DNA of 64,000 bases, taken from positions 434,001 to 498,000 of the forward strand of contig NZ_FOHX01000001.1 in the NCBI RefSeq assembly GCF_900111685.1. Direction: 5' to 3'. The notes under the pieces were generated by a model. That model did not search any database, was not told the origin of the DNA, and was given only the letters and a program-made list of their open reading frames with translations. This document shows positions 8,879 through 19,591 of this stretch, piece by piece (within the stretch, counting starts at the first letter, position 1; each line of letters starts with the position of its first letter). The position numbers and the translations under genes are program-made. This DNA comes from Nonomuraea wenchangensis (GTDB lineage Bacteria > Actinomycetota > Actinomycetes > Streptosporangiales > Streptosporangiaceae).

Positions 8879-10162
8879 TCAGGCGGCGGCGGGCTGCGGA
8901 ACGCGGGTGCGCCCTGCGGTGTCGTCGAGCGGCTGCGGCGGGGCGTCGAAGACCGCCGTGTCGAGTCGGCCCTCCGAGCGGGCCACCAGCACCGGCACCA
9001 CCATCTGGCCGGCGACGTTGGTGGCGGTGCGCATCATGTCGAGGATCGGGTCGATGGCCAGCAGCAGGCCGACGCCCTCCAGCGGCAGCCCCAGGGTGCT
9101 GAGCATGAGCGTCAGCATGACGGTCGCGCCGGTGAGCCCGGCGGTGGCGGCCGAGCCGACGACCGAGACGAACGCGATCAGCAGGTAGTCGCCGAGCCCG
9201 AGCGGCACGCCGAAGACCTGCGCCACGAAGATCGCGGCGAGCGCCGGGTAGACCGAGGCGCAGCCGTCCATCTTGGTGGTGGCGCCGAACGGCACCGCGA
9301 AGGAGGCGTAGTCGGGGTCCACGCCGTTGCGCTCGACCGTGACGCGCTGCGTCAGCGGCAGCGTGCCGACCGACGAGCGCGAGACGAACGCCAGCTCGAT
9401 CGCGGGCCAGGCATTGCGGAAGAAGCGCACGGGGCTGACCTTGCCCCAGACCGCCAGCAGCACCGGGTAGACGGCCAGCAGCACCAGGAGGCAGCCGGCG
9501 TAGACCCCGGCGCTGAACTTGGCGAGCGGCGCGAGCAGGTCCCACCCGTACGTGGACACGGCCTTGCCGATGAGGCCGGCCGTGCCGATCGGCGCGAGCC
9601 TGATGACCCACCACAGCGCCTTCTGGACCAGCTCCAGCACCGACCGGGCGAGCGCGAGCGCCGGCTCGGCCTTCTCCCCGGCGGCCAGGGCGGCCGCGCC
9701 GAGCACGGCGCCGAGGAAGACGATCTGCAGGACGTTGACCTCGGTGAAGGCGGTGACGACGTTCGTGGGCAGGATGCCGGTGACGAAGTCGAGCCAGGTG
9801 CCGGCGTGCTCGGGGGCCCTGGCGGCGCCGGTGTCGAGGGTGACGCCGCGGCCGGGGTCGATGAGCAGGCCGAGCCCGATGGCGAGGGCCACCGACACCG
9901 CGGCGGTGATCAGGAACCACATCAGGGTCTTGACGGCGAGCCTGGCCGCGCCGTTGACGTTGCGCAGGTTGGCGACGCTGACCAGCACGGCGGTGAAGAC
10001 CAGCGGCGGCACGGCGAGCTTGAGCAGCTGGACGAAGATCTGGCCGACCCTGTTCAGGGTCTCGGCCAGCCAGGTCACGTCCCAGATCCTGGCGGCGAAG
10101 CCCAGCGCGACGCCGGCGGCGAGGCCGGTGAGGAGCTGGAGCGAGAAGGAGAATCTCTTCAC
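8879..10162 (-). CDS. DAACS family cation:amino acid symporter
   Basis: A 427-residue membrane transporter of the glutamate/dicarboxylate:cation symporter family. Hairpin 1 carries FVSRSSVGTLPLT (family: serine-rich), and the TM7 region reads GATTKMDGCASVYPAL in place of the usual NMDGT. Hairpin 2 and the final TM8 segment (IDPILDMMRTATNVAG) are typical. The family moves glutamate, aspartate, C4-dicarboxylates, serine or cystine. A leader peptide with two Cys codons just upstream hints at cystine or another sulfur amino acid. The GTG start has no good ribosome-binding site. Confidence 0.88.
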   Translation of the reverse strand: MKRFSFSLQLLTGLAAGVALGFAARIWDVTWLAETLNRVGQIFVQLLKLAVPPLVFTAVLVSVANLRNVNGAARLAVKTLMWFLITAAVSVALAIGLGLLIDPGRGVTLDTGAARAPEHAGTWLDFVTGILPTNVVTAFTEVNVLQIVFLGAVLGAAALAAGEKAEPALALARSVLELVQKALWWVIRLAPIGTAGLIGKAVSTYGWDLLAPLAKFSAGVYAGCLLVLLAVYPVLLAVWGKVSPVRFFRNAWPAIELAFVSRSSVGTLPLTQRVTVERNGVDPDYASFAVPFGATTKMDGCASVYPALAAIFVAQVFGVPLGLGDYLLIAFVSVVGSAATAGLTGATVMLTLMLSTLGLPLEGVGLLLAIDPILDMMRTATNVAGQMVVPVLVARSEGRLDTAVFDAPPQPLDDTAGRTRVPQPAAA

Positions 10163-10214
10163 GGGAGGAAAGCTCCGGACTTGTGAGGTTGTGGATGGTC
10201 GCGACGTCGTACGG

Positions 10215-10298
10215 TCAGCGACACAGCGACGTGTGCAACCGGCACAGGTCGACGTGCAGCCGCCCGACGAGCAGCACGAGCACCAGGGAGAACCTCAC
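10215..10298 (-). CDS. Short cysteine-containing leader peptide upstream of the symporter
   Basis: A 27-codon frame (GTG start) ending RLHVDLCRLHTSLCR. The core HVDL, Arg and terminal CR resemble the small leader peptides often found upstream of sulfur-assimilation and cysteine genes in Streptomyces and its relatives. It ends 53 nt before the symporter start, on the same strand. Cys codons at peptide positions 19 and 26 would let a shortage of charged tRNA-Cys stall the ribosome and change downstream RNA folding or initiation. The start is uncertain, since the Shine-Dalgarno match is poor. The rest of the gap 10163-10367 shows nothing clear. Confidence 0.6.
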   Translation of the reverse strand: MRFSLVLVLLVGRLHVDLCRLHTSLCR

Positions 10299-10367
10299 GG
10301 AGGCTGGCAACACCGGAAAGATCCGGAGCATTCCTCGCGGGAAGGGTGATTCACCCCACTCGGCCGG

Positions 10368-11408
10368 TCAGCCGGCGATCTCCTTGATCTGCTCGATGAG
10401 CCGGACCCGCTCCTCGTGCGTACGCCCGAGCGGCGCCACGTTGAGCGTGGTGACCCCCGACTCCTTGAACGCCTGCACCCGGTCGCGCACGAACCCCTCG
10501 CTGCCGATCAGCGACTGCTTCTCCAGCAGCTCGGTGGGCACCTTGGCGGCGGCCTCGTCCTTCTTGCCCGCGAGGTAGAGGTCCTGGATCTCCTCGGCCT
10601 CCTTCTCGTAGCCGTAGCGCCTGGCGAGGTCGTTGTAGAAGTTCTTGCCCTTGGCGCCCATGCCGCCGATGTAGAGGGCCGCCATCGGCCGCCCGAACTC
10701 CAGCAGCCCCGACACGTCGTCGCCGATCGCGAGGGACGCCTGCGCGATCACGTCCAGCTCACCCAGCTCGGGGTCGCGCGCGGCCTTGCCCGCGGCCAGG
10801 GCCTCGCCCCACACGTCGCCGGCCTTCTCCGGCACGTAGAAGATCGGCTCCCAGCCCTCGGCCAGCTCGGCGGCCAGCTCGACGTTCTTGGGCCCGATGG
10901 CGGCGACCACGATCGGGATGCGGGGGCGCACCGGGTGGTTGATGATCTTCAGGGCCTTGCCGAGGCCGGTGCCCTGGCCGGGCGGGAGCGGCACCTGGTA
11001 GTGGCGGCCCTGGTGCTCCACGCGCTCGCGCCGCCACACCTGGCGGCAGATCTCGATGACCTCCCGCGTACGCGCCAGCGGCGCGGTGTACGGCACCCCG
11101 TGGAAGCCCTCGATCACCTGCGGCCCCGACGCGCCGATGCCGAGCGTGAAACGCCCGTCGGAGACGAAGTCGAGCCCGGCGGCGGTCATGGCCAGGAGCG
11201 TCGGCGTGCGCGAGTAGATCGGCAGGATGCCGGAGGCGATCTGCAGCCGCTCGGTCTTCGCCGCGATGTAGCCCATCTGGCTGACCGCGTCGAAGCTGTA
11301 TGCCTCGGCCACGAACACGATGTCCAGTCCGGCCTTCTCGTAGTCCGCCAGCTCGGCGACGGTCTCCTTGAAGCCGCCCGAGTAGTTGATTGCCATACCG
11401 ATGCGCAT
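10368..11408 (-). CDS. LLM class F420-dependent oxidoreductase
   Basis: A 346-residue TIM-barrel protein of the luciferase-like monooxygenase superfamily, of the type usually assigned to coenzyme F420. Visible features are the N-terminal strand RIGMAINYSGG, the GILPIYSRTP segment and the FTLGIGASGPQVIEGFHG motif near the cofactor site. Length fits the family. The physiological substrate is unknown. It stands alone on the minus strand and diverges from the next gene. Confidence 0.85.
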   Translation of the reverse strand: MRIGMAINYSGGFKETVAELADYEKAGLDIVFVAEAYSFDAVSQMGYIAAKTERLQIASGILPIYSRTPTLLAMTAAGLDFVSDGRFTLGIGASGPQVIEGFHGVPYTAPLARTREVIEICRQVWRRERVEHQGRHYQVPLPPGQGTGLGKALKIINHPVRPRIPIVVAAIGPKNVELAAELAEGWEPIFYVPEKAGDVWGEALAAGKAARDPELGELDVIAQASLAIGDDVSGLLEFGRPMAALYIGGMGAKGKNFYNDLARRYGYEKEAEEIQDLYLAGKKDEAAAKVPTELLEKQSLIGSEGFVRDRVQAFKESGVTTLNVAPLGRTHEERVRLIEQIKEIAG

Positions 11409-11500
11409 GCCGGGCTCCCCTAGAACCGAATGATGTTCCGTTTCGACGCGAACAGGCTATCGCGTCGGCTCTCGGACGGGGAGCGGCTAGCCTGGGACGG

Positions 11501-12388
11501 GTGCTGAGTCGCGTTGTCGTGGTGCTGTCGGCGGTCGTGGCGGCGGCTCTGGCAGGTCATCGGCTGATCCCCTCGCTCGGCGGGTTCACCCCTGTCCTGG
11601 AGAGCCTGCTGCCCTGGATCGGGCTGGCCGTGCCGGTGCTGCTGCTCGCCGCCGCGCTGGCGCGTTCCACCGTGGCCGCCGCGGCCGCGCTGGTGCCGGG
11701 GGTGGTGTGGGCGGCGATGTTCGGCTCGACGCTGCTGCGCACGCCGCCCGGCGGGGCCAGCGACCTATCCGTGGGCACGGTCAACGTCGGGGTGCGCAAC
11801 GACGCCTCCGGCGAGGCCGTACGCGCCATCGCCAAGGACCTCGACCTGCTGGCCGCCCAGGAGCTGACGCCCGGCGGCCCGGCCGCCAAGCAGCTCAACA
11901 AGATGTTCAAGTACCACTACCCGGTCAGCACCGTCGGCCTGTGGAGCCGCTACCCGCTCACCCGCACCGAGCCGCTCGACGTCGGCCTGGGCTGGCCGCG
12001 CGCCCTGCGCGCCGTCGCCGACACCCCCAAGGGCAAGGTCACCGTCTACGTCATGCACCTCGCCTCGGCCCGCCCCGGCCACACCGCCTCGCGCGACGCC
12101 TCGCTGGCCCGCGCCCGCGCCCTGGTCGACGCCGACCCGAGCAGGCGCATCCTGCTGCTCGGCGACCTCAACACCGCCACCACCGACCGCAACCTGCGCG
12201 GCCTCACCCCGCCGCTCACCGACGCGCAGAGCGTGGCGGGCGACGGGTTCGGCTTCACCTGGCCGGCCGGGTTCCCGGTCACCCGGCCCGACCACATTCT
12301 GTTCAAGGGGATGGAGGCCACCAAGGCGGGGGTGGCCCCGGCGACCGGCAGCGACCACCGCGCGGCGATCGCCTCGTTCCGCTTCTAG
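11501..12388 (+). CDS. Endonuclease/exonuclease/phosphatase family protein, membrane-anchored
   Basis: A 295-residue protein. Three hydrophobic segments fill residues 1-75, followed by an EEP-fold domain with VGTVNVGVRN, AAQELTPG, LLGDLNTAT and a final GSDHRA motif, the acidic and His residues of the DNase I-like active site. These enzymes cut phosphodiesters in nucleic acids, lipids or nucleotides. The GTG at 11501 was chosen because it lies 7 nt after TAGCCT (11488-11493), a leaderless start, and the longer upstream frame has no family similarity. Its stop shares the palindrome CTAG with the stop of the convergent gene. Confidence 0.8.
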   Translation: MLSRVVVVLSAVVAAALAGHRLIPSLGGFTPVLESLLPWIGLAVPVLLLAAALARSTVAAAAALVPGVVWAAMFGSTLLRTPPGGASDLSVGTVNVGVRNDASGEAVRAIAKDLDLLAAQELTPGGPAAKQLNKMFKYHYPVSTVGLWSRYPLTRTEPLDVGLGWPRALRAVADTPKGKVTVYVMHLASARPGHTASRDASLARARALVDADPSRRILLLGDLNTATTDRNLRGLTPPLTDAQSVAGDGFGFTWPAGFPVTRPDHILFKGMEATKAGVAPATGSDHRAAIASFRF

Positions 12389-12942
12389 CCCTGGCTTCGC
12401 AGGGCGGCGAGGTCCTGCGGCGTGTCGATGTCGGCGGGGTCGCCGTGACCGTCGCACGGCACCTCGGTCACCAGTTCGGGATGGGCCTGGATGAACGCGC
12501 GGGCCCCGACGTCCCCCACCGCGCGCTCGGCCACCCCGGCGAAGTGCTCGCGGGCGATGAGCACCGGGTTCCTGCGCCGGCCCCCGTACGTCGCGACGGC
12601 CAGCCCGGCGCGCGCCTCGATCAGCGCGCGCACCGCGCCCGGCCGGATCAGCGGCTGGTCCACCAGGGCGATCACCACGGCCTCCGCCTCCTCGGGCAGC
12701 GCGGCCAGGCCGGCCCGCAGCGACGAGCCCATGCCGGAGGCCCAGCCGGGGTTGCGCACCACGACCGCCCCGCGCACGTCCGCGTCGGCCGCGCCCAGCA
12801 CCACCACGACCGGGCGGCAGCCGCCCTCCGCCAGCAGCCGCACGCCCCGGTCGAGCAGGCGTTCGCCGGCGTACTCGACGAGCGCCTTCGGGGTGCCGAG
12901 CCGTTCGCCGCGCCCGGCCGCGAGCAGCAGTCCCGCGATCAC
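12385..12942 (-). CDS. MobA/MocA-like nucleotidyltransferase
   Basis: A 185-residue nucleotidyltransferase with the N-terminal signature LLLAAGRGERLGTPKAL, the VVRNPGWASGMGSSL segment and the acidic motif ALVDQPLI. This is the family of molybdopterin cytidylyl- and guanylyltransferases. Sitting 4 nt overlapped (GTGA, 12939-12942) behind an xdhC gene, it most likely makes the molybdopterin cytosine dinucleotide cofactor of a CoxL/XdhA-type hydroxylase. Its 3' end overlaps the convergent gene by 4 nt. Confidence 0.82.
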   Translation of the reverse strand: MIAGLLLAAGRGERLGTPKALVEYAGERLLDRGVRLLAEGGCRPVVVVLGAADADVRGAVVVRNPGWASGMGSSLRAGLAALPEEAEAVVIALVDQPLIRPGAVRALIEARAGLAVATYGGRRRNPVLIAREHFAGVAERAVGDVGARAFIQAHPELVTEVPCDGHGDPADIDTPQDLAALRSQG

Positions 12943-14030
12943 GGCGACTCGTGGTGGATGCGGCCGTGGGTGGTGGACAGCGGGCGGCCGGTGCCGCCCC
13001 AGCGGAGCTGGATCAGCTCGGCGGCGATCGACACGGCGGTCTCCTCGGGGGTGCGCGCGCCGAGGTCCAGGCCGATGGGCGAGCGCAGCCGGGACAGCTC
13101 CTCCTCGCCGAGCCCGGCCTCGCGCAGCCGGGCCAGGCGGTCCTCGTGGGTACGCCGCGAGCCCATGGCCCCGACGTACCCGGCGCCGGTGCGCAGCGCC
13201 ACCTCCAGCAGCGGGACGTCGAACTTCGGGTCGTGGGTGAGCACGCAGATCACCGTGCGCTCGTCCACCTCCACCGTGGCGAGGTAGTCGTGCGGCCACT
13301 TGACCACGACCTCGTCGGCGTCGGGGAAACGCTTCGGTGTGGCGAAGACCGGCCGGGCGTCGCACACCGTGACGTGGTAGCCGAGGAACTTGCCGACCCG
13401 CGCCACCGCCGCCGCGAAGTCGATCGCCCCGAACACCAGCATGCGCGGCGGCGGCGCGAACGCGTGCACGAACACCGCGAGGTCGTCCAGCCGCCGCTCC
13501 CCCTCGCCGCCGTAGCGGCGGATGCCGGTCGCGCCCTGGGCGAGCATGCCGCGCGCGTCGTCGTCCACGGCCTCGTCGAGCCGGCGCACCCCGAGCGTGC
13601 CCGAGGCGCGGTCCGGCCAGACGATCCGGCGCGCCCCGATCCGGCCGGGGCCCGAGACGACGGTGGCGACGGCGACCGGCTCGCGCGCCTCGATCGACGC
13701 GGCCACCTCGCCGAGCTCGGGGAAGGTCTCGGGCGAGATGGGCTCGACGAGGATGTCGATGATGCCGCCGCAGGTCAGGCCGACGGCGAAGGCGTCGTCG
13801 TCGCTGACGCCGTAGCGCTGGAGCACCGGCGTGTCGACGGCGGCGGCCAGCTCGAACACCGCGCCCTCGACGCAGCCACCGGACACGCTGCCCACGACCT
13901 CGTCGCCGCGCACCGCCATCGCCGCGCCGGGCGGGCGCGGCGCGCTGCTGAACGTGCTGACCACGGTCGCGAGCCCGAACCTGAGCCCCGACCGGTACCA
14001 GCGCATGATCTCCGGCAGCACGTCACGCAT
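12939..14030 (-). CDS. XdhC/CoxF family molybdo-hydroxylase maturation protein
   Basis: A 363-residue protein with the N-terminal XdhC/CoxI domain (SAPRPPGAAMAVRGDEVVGS, then the conserved SGGCVEGAV) and a C-terminal Rossmann domain (LVFGAIDFAAAVARVGKFLG; later MGSRRTHEDRL). XdhC proteins bind the molybdenum cofactor and help sulfurate and insert it into xanthine dehydrogenase-type enzymes. It overlaps the VWA gene upstream by 8 nt and the MocA-like gene downstream by 4 nt, so it is part of a tightly coupled maturation operon. Confidence 0.88.
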   Translation of the reverse strand: MRDVLPEIMRWYRSGLRFGLATVVSTFSSAPRPPGAAMAVRGDEVVGSVSGGCVEGAVFELAAAVDTPVLQRYGVSDDDAFAVGLTCGGIIDILVEPISPETFPELGEVAASIEAREPVAVATVVSGPGRIGARRIVWPDRASGTLGVRRLDEAVDDDARGMLAQGATGIRRYGGEGERRLDDLAVFVHAFAPPPRMLVFGAIDFAAAVARVGKFLGYHVTVCDARPVFATPKRFPDADEVVVKWPHDYLATVEVDERTVICVLTHDPKFDVPLLEVALRTGAGYVGAMGSRRTHEDRLARLREAGLGEEELSRLRSPIGLDLGARTPEETAVSIAAELIQLRWGGTGRPLSTTHGRIHHESP

Positions 14031-15132
14031 GGGCGAGCCTTTCGCTGAGTTGCTCGTAGGCGGCCAGGCTGTGCCCGGCCACCAGGTCGTCGATGTACGG
14101 CAGTGCGGCCCGCATGCCCCCCGTGAGGGGCTGATAGTCCTCGTACCCCTTGTGCGGGTTGACCCATATGATGCGGTACGCCTGCCGCGAGAGCCTGGCC
14201 ATCTGGGCGGCGAGCAGACCGGGATCGCCGCGCTCCCAGCCGTCGGAGGCGATCACCACGATCGCGCCCCGCGCGCTGAACCGGGAAAGGTACTCGCGCA
14301 GCTCCTCCCCCAGCCGGGTGCCGCCGCTCCAGTCGGGGATGGCCTTCGACGCCTCGTTCAGCGCGGTGCCGGGGTCGCGGTGGCGCAGCTCGGCGGTGAG
14401 CGGGGTGAGGCGGGTGCCGACGGAGTAGACCCTGGTGGCCCGCGGCTCGCTCCTGACCAGGGCGTGGGCGAAGCGCAGCAGCGTCTCGGCGTAGGGGGCC
14501 ATGGAGCCGCTGACGTCCACGAACAGCACCACCGTACGGGGCCGGGTGGCGTGCGCGCGGTGGCGGAGCCCGGCCACCTCGCCCTTGCGCAGCGCCTCCC
14601 TGATCGTCCGGCGCCGGTCGAGCGCGCCGCGGTGGGCCCGCTCGAAGCGGCGCGAGCGCCGCCGGGCCCGCCGGTCGCGCAGCAGGGCCAGCAGGCGGTG
14701 CACCTCGGCCCGCTCGGCCTCGGTGAGCCTGGCCACGTCCCGGTGGCGCAGGATCTCGGCGCGGCTCGCGGTCGCGGGCGCGGCCGTCGCCTCGCCGTCG
14801 CCCTCCTCCTCGCCGCCCGGGTCCTCGCGCGCCGCCAGGTGCCGGGTGACGCTCGTCACGGCCGTACGGGCGAGCGTCGCGCGCCGCCCGGCGAAGTAGG
14901 CGGCGAAGCAGCGGTCGTAGCGGGGCAGGTCGTCCGGCGACGCGCACAGCGTGAGCCGCCCGGCCCAGTAGACGGCGGCGCGGTCGGTCACGTCGAGGTG
15001 GGCGAGCGCGGCCAGCAGGCTCTGGGTGCGGTCGTGGTCGGCGGCCACCCCGGCCGCCCGCAGCGTCCTGGCGAAGCCCGTCATGACGGCGACCAGCCCG
15101 CCGGCGTCCCCGGACGCGTCCCGGTCAGTCAT
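14023..15132 (-). CDS. VWA domain protein, CoxE-like
   Basis: A 369-residue protein. The C-terminal half is a von Willebrand A domain with a complete MIDAS motif VVLFVDVSGSMAPY (DxSxS), a downstream Thr-containing loop (SGGTRLGEEL) and VIASDGWERGD. The N-terminal half is helical and arginine-rich. CoxE-like VWA proteins work with a MoxR-type ATPase, CoxD, in building the CuSMo or Mo site of carbon monoxide dehydrogenase and its relatives. It overlaps both neighbours by 8 nt. Confidence 0.87.
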   Translation of the reverse strand: MTDRDASGDAGGLVAVMTGFARTLRAAGVAADHDRTQSLLAALAHLDVTDRAAVYWAGRLTLCASPDDLPRYDRCFAAYFAGRRATLARTAVTSVTRHLAAREDPGGEEEGDGEATAAPATASRAEILRHRDVARLTEAERAEVHRLLALLRDRRARRRSRRFERAHRGALDRRRTIREALRKGEVAGLRHRAHATRPRTVVLFVDVSGSMAPYAETLLRFAHALVRSEPRATRVYSVGTRLTPLTAELRHRDPGTALNEASKAIPDWSGGTRLGEELREYLSRFSARGAIVVIASDGWERGDPGLLAAQMARLSRQAYRIIWVNPHKGYEDYQPLTGGMRAALPYIDDLVAGHSLAAYEQLSERLAHA

Positions 15133-16015
15133 GGGAGAGCAGCCCGTTGCCGAGGACGCTCACCACGTCCTCCCGGTACTTCAGCGCCGCCCCCAGCGTG
15201 GCGGCGGCGAGCCCCGGGTCCAGCTCCTTCGCGCCCAGCGTGAGCAGCGCCTCCGTCCAGTCCAGCGTCTCGGCCACGCCGGGCGGCTTGACCAGGTCGG
15301 CCTGGCGCAGCCGCTCGGCCGCCCGCGCCACCTGCAGCGCGAGGGTCTCGGTGCAGTGCGGCAGGCGGCGCAGCAGGATCGCCACCTCGCGGTCGTAGCC
15401 CGGGTGCTCCAGCCAGTGGTAGAGGCAGCGCCGCTTGAGCGCGTCGTGGACCTCACGGGTGCGGTTGGAGGTCACCACGACCACCGGCGGCGTCTTCGCC
15501 CTGATCGTGCCCAGCTCGGGGATCGAGATCGTGAAGTCCGACAGGACCTCCAGCAGGAACGCCTCGAACTCGTCGTCGGCCCGGTCGATCTCGTCCACCA
15601 GCAGCACGCTGGGCTGCGTCTCGACGGCCTTCAGCAGCGGGCGGGCGATGAGGAAGCGCCGGTCGTAGATCTCGCCCTCCAGGCGGCGCACGTCGGTGGC
15701 CCCGGCCGCCTCGGCGGCCTTGAGATGCAGGAGCTGGCGGGCGAAGTCCCAGTCGTAGAGCGCCTGGGCGGCGTCCAGGCCCTCGTAGCACTGGAGGCGG
15801 ATGAGCGGCGCGCCGAGCAGCGCGGCCAGGGTCTTGGCCAGCTCGGTCTTGCCGACGCCCGCCTCCCCTTCCAGGAACAGCGGCCGTCCCATGCGCAGCG
15901 CGAGGAAGGCGGCCGTCGCGAGTCCTTCGTCGGCCAAATAAGCGTGCCGGTCGAGCAGCTCGATGAGCTTTTCCGGCGACTGGATGTCCATCGTCCTGAT
16001 TGTCCGGCGCAGCAC
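15125..16015 (-). CDS. MoxR/CoxD-like AAA+ ATPase
   Basis: A 296-residue AAA+ protein with Walker A GEAGVGKTELAK, Walker B VLLVDEIDRAD and sensor-1 VVVTSNRTREV. It is the first gene of the operon MoxR-VWA-XdhC-MocA. MoxR ATPases remodel metalloenzymes together with VWA partners. The GTG at 16015 lies 6 nt after TAGCCT, consistent with a leaderless start; an ATG 24 nt further in (15991) is the alternative. No molybdo-hydroxylase structural gene is visible in the window. Confidence 0.87.
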   Translation of the reverse strand: MLRRTIRTMDIQSPEKLIELLDRHAYLADEGLATAAFLALRMGRPLFLEGEAGVGKTELAKTLAALLGAPLIRLQCYEGLDAAQALYDWDFARQLLHLKAAEAAGATDVRRLEGEIYDRRFLIARPLLKAVETQPSVLLVDEIDRADDEFEAFLLEVLSDFTISIPELGTIRAKTPPVVVVTSNRTREVHDALKRRCLYHWLEHPGYDREVAILLRRLPHCTETLALQVARAAERLRQADLVKPPGVAETLDWTEALLTLGAKELDPGLAAATLGAALKYREDVVSVLGNGLLSHD

Positions 16016-16075
16016 GCCTTCAGGCTACGTCCACACTCGCCCCGGCATAAGGTGCGGCGCCGGCCCGACCCACCG

Positions 16076-16534
16076 TCAGGGCCGCTCCGGCGCCTCCCCG
16101 CGCTCGTGGATCAGCGCCGTGAGCTCGGCGACGGCCCGCGCGGCGCGGTCCTTCTCCGAGCCCTGGATGCCCATCGCGCCGATCGTGCTGCCGTCGGAGA
16201 AGTCGACGCGCGGCCACGGCTCGCCCGGCGTCATCGACACCTCCAGGACCTCCGGCCAGGAGTAGCGGTGGGTGCGTACGGCGTTGACGAGGGTGACGCC
16301 GTGCTCGTCGGCGTCCACCCGGACCCGGCCCAGCAGGTGCAGCACGTACGCCACCGCCCCGCCGAACGCGACGATCGCGATGCGGTCGGGCAGCTTGAAC
16401 GGCTCGGAGATGAAGATCGCCATGATCACCGCGCCCGCCACGACCAGCGCGGCGGAGCCGTAGGCGACCATGCGCGGGACGCGCGGGCGCCAGGTGACGG
16501 GCAGGGACGGCGGCGGGACGGCGGGCTCGGACAC
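16076..16534 (-). CDS. PH-domain membrane protein next to ribH
   Basis: A 152-residue protein with a proline-rich N-terminus, two membrane helices (about residues 20-70) and a bacterial PH-like domain (GRVRVDADEHGVTLVNAVRT, then YSWPEVLEVSM). This small protein follows ribH in many actinomycetes, but no role in flavin synthesis is established. A strong terminator separates it from ribH, so it has its own promoter. Confidence 0.75.
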   Translation of the reverse strand: MSEPAVPPPSLPVTWRPRVPRMVAYGSAALVVAGAVIMAIFISEPFKLPDRIAIVAFGGAVAYVLHLLGRVRVDADEHGVTLVNAVRTHRYSWPEVLEVSMTPGEPWPRVDFSDGSTIGAMGIQGSEKDRAARAVAELTALIHERGEAPERP

Positions 16535-16573
16535 GAGGAGAACCTACCGCAGCTCAGGCCAGGTCCCGCAGGA

Positions 16574-16612
16574 GGAGTCGCCGGTTCGGCCCGATGTCGG
16601 ACCGGCGACTCC
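16574..16612 (-). terminator. Terminator of the riboflavin operon
   Basis: A perfect 12-bp inverted repeat (16574-16585 with 16601-16612, 15-nt loop) lies 34 nt after the ribH stop on the minus strand. It is the expected end of the ribD-ribE-pnuC-ribBA-ribH transcript. Confidence 0.75.
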
Positions 16613-16645
16613 CCCGGAGCGGGAGCCCGGCTCAGGCGAGCACGC

Positions 16646-18997
<2,352 letters not shown>

Positions 18998-19001
<4 letters not shown>

Positions 19002-19588
19002 TGCCTGACCACCAGCCTTTCCACATACTTCGCGATCACGTCGACCTCGATGTTCACCAGGTCGCCCACCTGGCGTTCGCCCATGGTGGTGAGCCGCAGC
19101 GTGGTCGGGATGAGGCTCACGCCGAAGCCTTCGTCGTCAACCGTGGTGACCGTCAGGCTGATTCCGTCGATCGCGATGGAGCCCTTCTCGGCGACGTACC
19201 GGCTCAGGGACTCCGGGAGGGAGAAGCGCAGGTCGTCCCAGCTCTCGCCGGGGGCGCGGGAGAGCAGCACGGCGGTGCCGTCCACGTGGCCCTGCACGAT
19301 GTGGCCGCCGAGGCGCTGGTCGGCGCGTACGGCCCGCTCCAGGTTGACCGCGGACCCCGGGGACAGCGCGCCGAGCGAGGTGCGGTCGAGGGACTCCCGC
19401 ATCACGTCCACGGTGAAGACGCCGTCCGCGGCCTCGACCACCGTCAGGCACACGCCGTTGACGGCGATGGAGTCGCCGTGGCGGGCGTCGGAGGTGACCA
19501 GCGGGCCGCGTACGGACAGCCGGGCGCCGCCGCCGGCGTGCTCGATGGCGACGACCTCGCCCTTTTCCTCAATGATTCCGGTGAACAT
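18998..19588 (-). CDS. ribE: Riboflavin synthase alpha chain
   Basis: A 196-residue riboflavin synthase with two lumazine-binding barrels, each opening with the family motif ([12 protein letters not shown] at residue 1; [20 protein letters not shown] for the second). It converts two lumazines into riboflavin plus the pyrimidine precursor. It lies 3 nt after ribD and overlaps pnuC by 4 nt. Confidence 0.95.
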
Positions 19589-19591
19589 CGA

